Assembly (NCBI GenBank): GCA_964057225.1
Contig: OZ059895.1
Span: forward strand, 62,001 to 126,000
Length of the DNA: 64,000 nucleotides
Direction of reading: 5' to 3'
Origin: Auanema rhodensis
Lineage: Eukaryota; Nematoda; Chromadorea; Rhabditida; Rhabditidae
A program made the translations under genes and the position numbers. A model generated the notes under the pieces. The model was given only the letters and a program-made list of their open reading frames with translations, made no database searches and had not been told where the DNA came from. Positions 1 to 10,426 of the stretch are shown piece after piece (the first letter of the stretch is position 1; every line of letters starts with the position of its first letter).

Positions 1-3
1 TAA

Positions 4-12
4 TTTTGAAAA
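4..12. repeat. Dyad TTTTGAAAA in each monomer
   Basis: A 9 bp hyphenated palindrome, TTTT-G-AAAA, near the monomer start. It recurs in most copies. Two recurrent variants disturb it: T4 to A (monomers starting TAAATTTG, e.g. 2733, 3261, 7196) and A9 to G (TTTTGGAAA, e.g. 2909, 7372, 11307). A function is not shown; it adds to the dyads that characterise this monomer. Confidence 0.6.
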
Positions 13-28
13 CCGCATCTCTTTATCT

Positions 29-38
29 TTCACGTGAA
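29..38. other. Palindrome TTCACGTGAA (E-box/G-box core), box 1
   Basis: A perfect 10 bp palindrome centred on CACGTG, present in practically every monomer. The only clear loss of the CACGTG core I noticed is CAAGTG near 53665. The copy near 10631 has one flank base changed but keeps the core. CACGTG is the class of site bound by bHLH and some bZIP proteins (Cbf1, Myc/Max, plant PIFs and G-box factors). Binding here is inference. In the 175 bp monomers of domain B, loss of one T (positions 28-30) lengthens the palindrome to 12 bp, CTTCACGTGAAG. Confidence 0.7.
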
Positions 39-54
39 GCGAGTTACATACCAA

Positions 55-68
55 GTGCACATCGCGTG
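55..68. other. GTGCAC plus CACGTG, box 2
   Basis: Two 6 bp palindromes two bases apart: GTGCAC at 55-60 and, in the consensus, CACGTG at 63-68. This copy has the G64 variant CGCGTG, which breaks the second. With A64 the string ATCACGTG matches the budding-yeast CDEI consensus RTCACRTG; this is a match of letters, not evidence of homology. Variants fall here more than in box 1: A59 to T (177, 1824, 6295), A59 to C (e.g. 4669, 8780, 12715, 14714, 57196), A64 to G (e.g. 1, 6119, 19043, 20120, 40969, 57020) and C65 to T (near 438 and 57985). Confidence 0.6.
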
Positions 69-72
69 TACA

Positions 73-92
73 TTTAATTAGCATAAATTAAA
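73..92. repeat. AT-rich 7 bp inverted repeat, 6 base loop
   Basis: TTTAATT (73-79) and AATTAAA (86-92) are reverse complements separated by AGCATA. The left arm overlaps the 21 bp segment that is duplicated in 197 bp monomers and the 8 bp segment duplicated at 2549. The arm is altered in two recurrent haplotypes: TATATAGC (A77 to T with T78 to A, e.g. 3437, 4141, 7900, 8604, 14538) and TAGTTAGC (A77 to G, frequent from about 39.9 to 54.4 kb). This is the most length-variable place in the monomer, so slipped or cruciform structure may have promoted duplication; that is inference. Confidence 0.6.
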
Positions 93-93
93 G

Positions 94-103
94 TTCACGT
101 AAA
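94..103. other. Half-conserved TTCACGTAAA, box 3
   Basis: A third CACGT core in the monomer, here CACGTA, so not a full E-box. Its core begins at 96, 33 bp after box 2 (63), which is 32 bp after box 1 (31). In two monomers (28474 and 34282, within a duplicated block) A101 is G, which converts the site to a second perfect TTCACGTGAA. A recurrent G99 to A change (CACATAAA; near 39833, 42296, 48277, 51971 and 53730) destroys its CpG. Confidence 0.5.
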
Positions 104-112
104 TTTCAAAGT

Positions 113-125
113 CATGGTTACCATG
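113..125. repeat. Dyad CATGGTTACCATG
   Basis: A hyphenated palindrome with 6 bp arms, CATGGT and ACCATG, around one central T. It lies in the best conserved part of the monomer; exceptions I saw are few (C113 to T near 1759, C113 to A near 61087 and in monomer 62074, T124 to A near 37572). About half of the monomers carry A instead of C at 126. That pairs with T112 and lengthens the dyad to 15 bp, TCATGGTTACCATGA. The region also contains a GGTNACC sequence once per monomer. Confidence 0.7.
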
Positions 126-138
126 CACCAATATCAAT

Positions 139-146
139 AAAAATTT
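139..146. other. A-tract AAAAATTT
   Basis: A short A/T tract of the kind that bends DNA, repeated once per 176 bp. It is followed by the main haplotype site of the array: TTTGTTGTTAG, TTTGTTTTTAG, TTGGTTTTTAG or TTTGGTTTTAG (differences at 146, 148 and 150). Tract-induced curvature at nucleosome spacing is common in satellites, but its effect here is not shown. Confidence 0.4.
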
Positions 147-176
147 GTTGTTAGACTAATATGGACATGGGGAATC

Positions 177-373
177 TAATTTTGAAAACCGCATCTCTTT
201 ATCTTTCACGTGAAGCGAGTTACATACCAAGTGCTCATCACGTGTACATTTAATTAGCATAAATTTACATTTAATTAGCATAAATTAAAGTTCACGTAAA
301 TTTCAAAGTCATGGTTACCATGCACCAATATCAATAAAAATTTGTTGTTAGACTAATATGGACATGGGGAATC
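177..373 (+). repeat. 197 bp monomer, first of 32; perfect 21 bp duplication
   Basis: The 21 bp at monomer positions 69-89 (TACATTTAATT...AAATT) is repeated in tandem. In this copy, and in those at 1824 and 6295, the two halves are identical; all three also share A59 to T. In the other 29 the second half has A to G (TTGGC). Starts of all 197 bp monomers: 177, 902, 1451, 1824, 4669, 5746, 6295, 8780, 9505, 10054, 12715, 13440, 14165, 14714, 15439, 16164, 16361, 18670, 19747, 21175, 21372, 23153, 24230, 55746, 56647, 57724, 58977, 60054, 60603, 61152, 61701, 63306. Confidence 0.9.
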
Positions 374-2020
374 TAATTTTGAAAACCGCATCTCTTTATC
401 TTTCACGTGAAGCGAGTTACATACCAAGTGCACATCATGTGTACATTTAATTAGCATAAATTAAAGTTCACGTAATTTTTAAAGTCATGGTTACCATGAA
501 CCAATATCAATAAAAATTTGTTTTTAGACTAATATGGACATGGGGAATCTAATTTTGAAAACCGCATCTCTTTATCTTTCACGTGAAGCAAGTTACATAC
601 CAAGTGCACATCACGTGTACATTTAATTAGCATAAATTAAAGTTCACGTAAATTTCAAAGTCATGGTTACCATGCACCAATATCAATAAAAATTTGTTGT
701 TAGACTAATATGGACATGGGGAATCTAATTTTGAAAACCGCATCTCTTTATCTTTCACGTGAAGCGAGTTACATACCAAGTGCACATCACGTGTACATTT
801 AATTAGCATAAATTAAAGTTCACGTAAATTTCAAAGTCATGGTTACCATGCACCAATATCAATAAAAATTTGTTGTTAGACTAATATGGACATGGGGAAT
901 CTAATTTTGAAAACCGCATCTCTTTATCTTTCACGTGAAGCGAGTTACATACCAAGTGCACATCACGTGTACATTTAATTAGCATAAATTTACATTTAAT
1001 TGGCATAAATTAAAGTTCACGTAAATTTCAAAGTCATGGTTACCATGAACCAATATCAATAAAAATTTGTTTTTAGACTAATATGGACATGGGGAATCTA
1101 ATTTTGAAAACCGCATCTCTTTATCTTTCACGTGAAGCAAGTTACATACCAAGTGCACATCACGTGTACATTTAATTAGCATAAATTAAAGTTCACGTAA
1201 ATTTCAAAGTCATGGTTACCATGCACCAATATCAATAAAAATTTGTTGTTAGACTAATATGGACATGGGGAATCTAATTTTGAAAACCGCATCTTTTTAT
1301 CTTTCACGTGAAGCGAGTTACATACCAAGTGCACATCACGTGTACATTTAATTAGCATAAATTAAAGTTCACGTAAATTTCAAAGTCATGGTTACCATGC
1401 ACCAATATCAATAAAAATTGGTTTTTAGACTAATATGGACATGGGGAATCTAATTTTAAAAATCGCATCTCTTTATCTTTCACGTGAAGCGAGTTACATA
1501 CCAAGTGCACATCACGTGTACATTTAATTAGCATAAATTTACATTTAATTGGCATAAATTAAAGTTCACGTAAATTTCAAAGTCATGGTTACCATGAACC
1601 AATATCAATAAAAATTTGTTTTTAGACTAATATGGACATGGGGAATCTAATTTTGAAAACCGCATCTCTTTATCTTTCACGTGAAGCGAGTTACAAACCA
1701 AGTGCACATCACGTGTACATTTAATTAGCATAAATTAAAGTTCACGTAAATTTCAAAGTTATGGTTACCATGAACCAATATCAATAAAAATTTGTTTTTA
1801 GACTAATATGGACATGGGGAATCTAATTTTGAAAACCGCATCTCTTTATCTTTCACGTGAAGCGAGTTACATACCAAGTGCTCATCACGTGTACATTTAA
1901 TTAGCATAAATTTACATTTAATTAGCATAAATTAAAGTTCACGTAAATTTCAAAGTCATGGTTACCATGCACCAATATCAATAAAAATTTGTTGTTAGAC
2001 TAATATGGACATGGGGAATC

Positions 2021-5000
2021 TAATTTTGAAAACTGCATCTCTTTATCTTTCACGTGAAGCGAGTTACATACCAAGTGCACATCACGTGTACATTTAATTA
2101 GCATAAATTAAAGTTCACGTAATTTTCAAAGTCATGGTTACCATGAACCAATATCAATAAAAATTTGTTTTTAGACTAATATGGACATGGGGAATCTAAT
2201 TTTGAAAACCGCATCTCTTTATCTTTCACGTGAAGCAAGTTACATACCAAGTGCACATCACGTGTACATTTAATTAGCATAAATTAAAGTTCACGTAAAT
2301 TTCAAAGTCATGGTTACCATGCACCAATATCAATAAAAATTTGTTGTTAGACTAATATGGACATGGGGAATCTAATTTTGAAAACCGCATCTCTTTATCT
2401 TTCACGTGAAGCGAGTTACATACCAAGTGCACATCACGTGTACATTTAATTAGCATAAATTAAAGTTCACGTAAATTTCAAAGTCATGGTTACCATGCAC
2501 CAATATCAATAAAAATTGGTTTTTAGACTAATATGGACATGGGGAATCTAATTTTAAAAATCGCATCTCTTTATCTTTCACGTGAAGCGAGTTACATACC
2601 AAGTGCACATCACGTGTACATTTAATTATTTAATTAGCATAAATTAAAGTTCACGTAAATTTCAAAGTCATGGTTACCATGAACCAATATCAATAAAAAT
2701 TTGTTTTTAGACTAATATGGACATGGGGAATCTAAATTTGAAAACCGCATCTTTTTATCTTTCACGTGAAGCGAGTTACATACCAAGTGCACATCACGTG
2801 TACATTTAATTAGCATAAATTAAAGTTCACGTAAATTTCAAAGTCATGGTTACCATGAACCAATATCAATAAAAATTTGTTTTTAGACTAATATGGACAT
2901 GGGGAATCTAATTTTGGAAACCGCATCTCTTTATCTTTCACGTGAAGCAAGTTACATACCAAGTGCACATCACGTGTACATTTAATTAGCATAAATTAAA
3001 GTTCACGTAAATTTCAAAGTCATGGTTACCATGCACCAATATCAATAAAAATTTGATGTTAGACTAATATGGACATGGGGAATCTAATTTTGAAAACCGC
3101 ATTTCTTTATCTTTCACGTGAAGCGAGTTACATACCAAGTGCACATCACGTGTACATTTAATTAGCATAAATTAAAGTTCACGTAAATTTCAAAGTCATG
3201 GTTACCATGCACCAATATCAATAAAAATTTGTTTTTAGACTAATATGGACATGGGGAATCTAAATTTGAAAACCGCATCTCTTTATCTTTCACGTGAAGC
3301 GAGTTACATACCAAGTGCACATCACGTGTACATTTAATTAGCATAAATTAAAGTTCACGTAAATTTCAAAGTCATGGTTACCATGAACCAATATCAATAA
3401 AAATTTGTTTTTAGACTAATATGGACATGGGGAATCTAATTTTGGAAACCTCATCTCTTTATCTTTCACGTGAAGCGAGTTACATACCAAGTGCACATCA
3501 CGTGTACATTTATATAGCATAAATTAAAGTTCACGTAAATTTCAAAGTCATGGTTACCATGCACCAATATCAATAAAAATTTGTTGTTAGACTAATATGG
3601 ACATGGGGAATCTAATTTTGAAAACCGCATCTCTTTATCTTTCACGTGAAGCGAGTTACATACCAAGTGCACATCACGTGTACATTTAATTAGCATAAAT
3701 TAAAGTTCACGTAAATTTCAAAGTCATGGTTACCATGCACCAATATCAATAAAAATTTGTTGTTAGACTAATATGGACATGGGGAATCTAATTTTGAAAA
3801 CCGCATCTCTTTATCTTTCACGTGAAGCGAGTTACATACCAAGTGCACATCACGTGTACATTTAATTAGCATAAATTAAAGTTCACGTAAATTTCAAAGT
3901 CATGGTTACCATGAACCAATATCAATAAAAATTTGTTTTTAGACTAATATGGACATGGGGAATCTAAATTTGAAAACCGCATCTCTTTATCTTTCACGTG
4001 AAGCGAGTTACACACCAAGTGCACATCACGTGTACATTTAATTAGCATAAATTAAAGTTCACGTAAATTTCAAAGTCATGGTTACCATGAACCAATATCA
4101 ATAAAAATTTGTTTTTAGACTAATATGGACATGGGGAATCTAATTTTGAAAACCGCATCTCTTTATCTTTCACGTGAAGCGAGTTACATACCAAGTGCAC
4201 ATCACGTGTACATTTATATAGCATAAATTAAAGTTCACGTAAATTTCAAAGTCATGGTTACCATGCACCAATATCAATAAAAATTTGTTTTTAGACTAAT
4301 ATGGACATGGGGAATCTAAATTTGAAAACCGCATCTCTTTATCTTTCACGTGAAGCGAGTTACACACCAAGTGCACATCACGTGTACATTTAATTAGCAT
4401 AAATTAAAGTTCACGTAAATTTCAAAGTCATGGTTACCATGAACCAATATCAATAAAAATTTGTTTTTAGACTAATATGGACATGGGGAATCTAATTTTG
4501 AAAACCGCATCTCTTTATCTTTCACGTGAAGCGAGTTACATACCAAGTGCACATCACGTGTACATTTATATAGCATAAATTAAAGTTCACGTAAATTTCA
4601 AAGTCATGGTTACCATGCACCAATATCAATAAAAATTTGTTGTTAGACTAATATGGACATGGGGAATCTAATTTTGAAAACCGCATCTCTTTATCTTTCA
4701 CGTGAAGCGAGTTACATACCAAGTGCCCATCACGTGTACATTTAATTAGCATAAATTTACATTTAATTGGCATAAATTAAAGTTCACGTAAATTTCAAAG
4801 TCATGGTTACCATGAACCAATATCAATAAAAATTTGTTTTTAGACTAATATGGACATGGGGAATCTAATTTTGGAAACCGCATCTCTTTATCTTTCACGT
4901 GAAGCAAGTTACATACCAAGTGCACATCACGTGTACATTTAATTAGCATAAATTAAAGTTCACGTAAATTTCAAAGTCATGGTTACCATGCACCAATATC

Positions 5001-6491
5001 AATAAAAATTTGTTGTTAGACTAATATGGACATGGGGAATCTAATTTTGAAAACCGCATCTCTTTATCTTTCACGTGAAGCGAGTTACATACCAAGTGCA
5101 CATCACGTGTACATTTAATTAGCATAAATTAAAGTTCACGTAAATTTCAAAGTCATGGTTACCATGCACCAATATCAATAAAAATTGGTTTTTAGACTAA
5201 TATGGACATGGGGAATCTAATTTTGAGAATCGCATCTCTTTATCTTTCACGTGAAGCGAGTTACATACCAAGTGCACATCACGTGTACATTTAATTAGCA
5301 TAAATTAAAGTTCACGTAAATTTCAAAGTCATGGTTACCATGAACCAATATCAATAAAAATTTGTTTTTATACTAATATGGACATGGGGAATCTAATTTT
5401 GAAAACCGCATCTCTTTATCTTTCACGTGAAGCGAGTTGCATACCAAGTGCACATCACGTGTACATTTAATTAGCATAAATTAAAGTTCACGTAAATTTC
5501 AAAGTCATGGTTACCATGCACCAATATCAATAAAAATTTGTTGTTAGACTAATATGGACATGGGGAATCTAATTTTGAAAACCGCATCTCTTTATCTTTC
5601 ACGTGAAGCGAGTTACATACCAAGTGCACATCACGTGTACATTTAATTAGCATAAATTAAAGTTCACGTAAATTTCAAAGTCATGGTTACCATGCACCAA
5701 TATCAATAAAAATTTGTTGTTAGACTAATATGGACATGGGGAATCTAATTTTGAAAACCGCATCTCTTTATCTTTCACGTGAAGCGAGTTACATACCAAG
5801 TGCACATCACGTGTACATTTAATTAGCATAAATTTACATTTAATTGGCATAAATTAAAGTTCACGTAAATTTCAAAGTCATGGTTACCATGAACCAATAT
5901 CAATAAAAATTTGTTTTTAGACTAATATGGACATGGGAAATCTAATTTTGAAAACCGCATCTCTTTATCTTTCACGTGAAGCGAGTTACAAACCAAGTGC
6001 ACATCACGTGTACATTTAATTAGCATAAATTAAAGTTCACGTAAATTTCAAAGTCATGGTTACCATGAACCAATATCAATAAAAATTTGTTTTTAGACTA
6101 ATATGGACATGGGGAATCTAATTTTGAAAACCGCATCTCTTTATCTTTCACGTGAAGCGAGTTACATACCAAGTGCACATCGCGTGTACATTTAATTAGC
6201 ATAAATTAAAGTTCACGTAAATTTCAAAGTCATGGTTACCATGCACCAATATCAATAAAAATTTGTTGTTAGACTAATATGGACATGGGGAATCTAATTT
6301 TGAAAACCGCATCTCTTTATCTTTCACGTGAAGCGAGTTACATACCAAGTGCTCATCACGTGTACATTTAATTAGCATAAATTTACATTTAATTAGCATA
6401 AATTAAAGTTCACGTAAATTTCAAAGTCATGGTTACCATGCACCAATATCAATAAAAATTTGTTGTTAGACTAATATGGACATGGGGAATC
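2021..6491 (+). repeat. Older diverged copy of the 22-monomer superrepeat
   Basis: The monomer order parallels 6492 onward: GTAATTTT at 2021, GCAAG at 2197, TTGGTTTTT at 2373, TTTTAAAAATCGC at 2549, TAAATTTG with CTTTTTATC at 2733, TTTTGG with GCAAG at 2909, then TAAATTTG, TATATAGC and GCCCAT with insert (4669). The offset is 4,471 bp at the start and falls to 4,111 bp by 4669, because this copy has the 8 bp duplication and an extra two-monomer repeat (4141-4492) of TATATAGC/ACACACC type. Many private changes (TTGATGTT near 3054, CATTTC near 3101, ACACACC at 3965 and 4317) make it the more diverged member. Confidence 0.65.
2549..2732 (+). repeat. 184 bp monomer with 8 bp duplication
   Basis: TTTAATTA (monomer 73-80) is duplicated in tandem, giving a unique 184 bp unit. 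It also has the linked G8 to A and C13 to T changes (TTTTAAAAATCGC). The homologous monomers 7020 and 10955 in later superrepeat copies share those substitutions but lack the 8 bp, so the duplication is either private to this copy or was lost from the others. Confidence 0.85.
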
Positions 6492-9400
6492 TAATTTTGA
6501 AAACCGCATCTCTTTATCTTTCACGTGAAGCGAGTTACATACCAAGTGCACATCACGTGTACATTTAATTAGCATAAATTAAAGTTCACGTAATTTTTAA
6601 AGTCATGGTTACCATGAACCAATATCAATAAAAATTTGTTTTTAGACTAATATGGACATGGGGAATCTAATTTTGAAAACCGCATCTCTTTATCTTTCAC
6701 GTGAAGCAAGTTACATACCAAGTGCACATCACGTGTACATTTAATTAGCATAAATTAAAGTTCACGTAAATTTCAAAGTCATGGTTACCATGCACCAATA
6801 TCAATAAAAATTTGTTGTTAGACTAATATGGACATGGGGAATCTAATTTTGAAAACCGCATCTCTTTATCTTTCACGTGAAGCGAGTTACATACCAAGTG
6901 CACATCACGTGTACATTTAATTAGCATAAATTAAAGTTCACGTAAATTTCAAAGTCATGGTTACCATGCACCAATATCAATAAAAATTGGTTTTTAGACT
7001 AATATGGACATGGGGAATCTAATTTTAAAAATCGCATCTCTTTATCTTTCACGTGAAGCGAGTTACATACCAAGTGCACATCACGTGTACATTTAATTAG
7101 CATAAATTAAAGTTCACGTAAATTTCAAAGTCATGGTTACCATGAACCAATATCAATAAAAATTTGTTTTTAGACTAATATGGACATGGGGAATCTAAAT
7201 TTGAAAACGGCATCTTTTTATCTTTCACGTGAAGCGAGTTACATACCAAGTGCACATCACGTGTACATTTAATTAGCATAAATTAAAGTTCACGTAAATT
7301 TCAAAGTCATGGTTACCATGAACCAATATCAATAAAAATTTGTTTTTAGACTAATATGGACATGGGGAATCTAATTTTGGAAACCGCATCTCTTTATCTT
7401 TCACGTGAAGCAAGTTACATACCAAGTGCACATCACGTGTACATTTAATTAGCATAAATTAAAGTTCACGTAAATTTCAAAGTCATGGTTACCATGCATC
7501 AATATCAATAAAAATTTGTTGTTAGACTAATATGGACATGGGGAATCTAATTTTGAAAACCGCATCTCTTTATCTTTCACGTGAAGCGAGTTACATACCA
7601 AGTGCACATCACGTGTACATTTAATTAGCATAAATTAAAGTTCACGTAAATTTCAAAGTCATGGTTACCATGCACCAATATCAATAAAAATTTGTTTTTA
7701 GACTAATATGGACATGGGGAATCTAAATTTGAAAACCGCATCTCTTTATCTTTCACGTGAAGCGAGTTACATACCAAGTGCACATCACGTGTACATTTAA
7801 TTAGCATAAATTAAAGTTCACGTAAATTTCAAAGTCATGGTTACCATGAACCAATATCAATAAAAATTTGTTTTTAGACTAATATGGACATGGGGAATCT
7901 AATTTTGGAAACCGCATCTCTTTATCTTTCACGTGAAGCGAGTTACATACCAAGTGCACATCACGTGTACATTTATATAGCATAAATTAAAGTTCACGTA
8001 AATTTCAAAGTCATGGTTACCATGCACCAATATCAATAAAAATTTGTTGTTAGACTAATATGGACATGGGGAATCTAATTTTGAAAACCGCATCTCTTTA
8101 TCTTTCACGTGAAGCGAGTTACATACCAAGTGCACATCACGTGTACATTTAATTAGCATAAATTAAAGTTCACGTAAATTTCAAAGTCATGGTTACCATG
8201 CACCAATATCAATAAAAATTTGTTGTTAGACTAATATGGACATGGGGAATCTAATTTTGAAAACCGCATCTCTTTATCTTTCACGTGAAGCGAGTTACAT
8301 ACCAAGTGCACATCACGTGTACATTTAATTAACATAAATTAAAGTTCACGTAAATTTCAAAGTCATGGTTACCATGAACCAATATCAATAAAAATTTGTT
8401 TTTAGACTAATATGGACATGGGGAATCTAAATTTGAAAACCGCATCTCTTTATCTTTCACGTGAAGCGAGTTACATACCAAGTGCACATCACGTGTACAT
8501 TTAATTAGCATAAATTAAAGTTCACGTAAATTTCAAAGTCATGGTTACCATGAACCAATATCAATAAAAATTTGTTTTTAGACTAATATGGACATGGGGA
8601 ATCTAATTTTGAAAACCGCATCTCTTTATCTTTCACGTGAAGCGAGTTACATACCAAGTGCACATCACGTGTACATTTATATAGCATAAATTAAAGTTCA
8701 CGTAAATTTCAAAGTCATGGTTACCATGCACCAATATCAATAAAAATTTGTTGTTAGACTAATATGGACATGGGGAATCTAATTTTGAAAACCGCATCTC
8801 TTTATCTTTCACGTGAAGCGAGTTACATACCAAGTGCCCATCACGTGTACATTTAATTAGCATAAATTTACATTTAATTGGCATAAATTAAAGTTCACGT
8901 AAATTTCAAAGTCATGGTTACCATGAACCAATATCAATAAAAATTTGTTTTTAGACTAATATGGACATGGGGAATCTAATTTTGAAAACCGCATCTCTTT
9001 ATCTTTCACGTGAAGCGAGTTACATACCAAGTGCACATCACGTGTACATTTAATTAGCATAAATTAAAGTTCACGTAAATTTCAAAGTCATGGTTACCAT
9101 GAACCAATATCAATAAAAATTTGTTTTTATACTAATATGGACATGGGGAATCTAATTTTGAAAACCGCATCTCTTTATCTTTCACGTGAAGCGAGTTGCA
9201 TACCAAGTGCACATCACGTGTACATTTAATTAGCATAAATTAAAGTTCACGTAAATTTCAAAGTCATGGTTACCATGCACCAATATCAATTAAAATTTGT
9301 TGTTAGACTAATATGGACATGGGGAATCTAATTTTGAAAACCGCATCTCTCTATCTTTCACGTGAAGCGAGTTACATACCAAGTGCACATCACGTGTACA

Positions 9401-10426
9401 TTTAATTAGCATAAATTAAAGTTCACGTAAATTTCAAAGTCATGGTTACCATGCACCAATATCAATAAAAATTTGTTGTTAGACTAATATGGACATGGGG
9501 AATCTAATTTTGAAAACCGCATCTCTTTATCTTTCACGTGAAGCGAGTTACATACCAAGTGCACATCACGTGTACATTTAATTAGCATAAATTTACATTT
9601 AATTGGCATAAATTAAAGTTCACGTAAATTTCAAAGTCATGGTTACCATGAACCAATATCAATAAAAATTTGTTTTTAGACTAATATGGACATGGGGAAT
9701 CTAAATTTGAAAACCGCATCTCTTTATCTTTCACGTGAAGCGAGTTACATACCAAGTGCACATCACGTGTACATTTAATTAGCATAAATTAAAGTTCACG
9801 TAAATTTCAAAGTCATGGTTACCATGAACCAATATCAATAAAAATTTGTTTTTAGACTAATATGGACATGGGGAATCTAATTTTGAAAACCGCATCTCTT
9901 TATCTTTCACGTGAAGCGAGTTACATACCAAGTGCACATCACGTGTACATTTATATAGCATAAATTAAAGTTCACGTAAATTTCAAAGTCATGGTTACCA
10001 TGCACCAATATCAATAAAAATTTGTTGTTAGACTAATATAGACATGGGGAATCTAATTTTGAAAACCGCATCTCTTTATCTTTCACGTGAAGCGAGTTAC
10101 ATACCAAGTGCCCATCACGTGTACATTTAATTAGCATAAATTTACATTTAATTGGCATAAATTAAAGTTCACGTAAATTTCAAAGTCATGGTTACCATGA
10201 ACCAATATCAATAAAAATTTGTTTTTAGACTAATATGGACATGGGGAATCTAATTTTGAAAACCGCATCTCATTATCTTTCACGTGAAGCGAGTTACATA
10301 CCAAGTGCACATCACGTGTACATTTAATTAGCATAAATTAAAGTTCACGTAAATTTCAAAGTCATGGTTACCATGAACCAATATCAATAAAAATTTGTTT
10401 TTATACTAATATGGACATGGGGAATC
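6492..10426 (+). repeat. 22-monomer superrepeat, 3,935 bp, copy 1
   Basis: Three 197 bp and nineteen 176 bp monomers. Diagnostic order: GTAATTTTTAAAG (6492), GCAAG (6668), TTTTAAAAATCGC (7020), TAAATTTG with CTTTTTATC (7196), TTTTGG/GCAAG (7372), TATATAGC (7900, 8604), GCCCAT with insert (8780), TTTTATAC (end of 8977), GTTGCAT with CAATTAAAA (9153), CTCTCTATC (9329), insert (9505), TAAATTTG (9702), TATATAGC with ATATAGAC (9878), GCCCAT with insert (10054), CTCATTATC (10251). The same order follows at +3,935. Confidence 0.8.

Larger units (their letters stand above)
1..176 (+). repeat. Reference monomer (defines position numbering)
   Basis: This first complete copy is used for all 'monomer position' statements, so its positions equal window coordinates. 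It carries G at 64 where most copies have A (CACGTG at 63-68), C at 126 and G at 150. Its G+C is about 33%. CpG dinucleotides lie at 14-15, 33-34, 40-41, 65-66 and 98-99, plus 63-64 in this G64 copy. Near-invariant blocks by eye are about 27-40, 84-125, 128-145 and 155-176. The length is not a multiple of three (3 x 58 + 2) and the unit has TAA stops in several frames, so the array cannot carry a long open frame. Confidence 0.95.
1..870 (+). repeat. Left-edge copy of the segment at 6119-6988
   Basis: Five monomers match those starting at 6119, 6295, 6492, 6668 and 6844 at an offset of 6,118 bp, in the same order: G64 (CGCGTG); GCTCAT with the perfect 21 bp duplication; GTAATTTTTAAAG; GCAAG; plain. 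The match ends within the fifth monomer, where this copy has TTTGTTGTTAG and the other TTGGTTTTTAG. The block probably continues left of the window. Confidence 0.7.

Noticed and set aside
29-38. Promoter or G-box controlled gene
   Set aside because: No gene lies nearby. The CACGTG sites belong to the repeat unit, so a promoter call would be unsupported.
73-92. Rho-independent terminator or replication origin at the AT-rich inverted repeat
   Set aside because: The stem is only A/T with no G+C-rich arm or adjacent T run of terminator type, and it recurs in nearly every monomer; an origin cannot be inferred from AT content.
1-176. tRNA, 5S rRNA or SINE origin of the monomer
   Set aside because: I could find no A/B box pair, cloverleaf, 5S core or poly-A tail; the AAAAATTT tract is too short.
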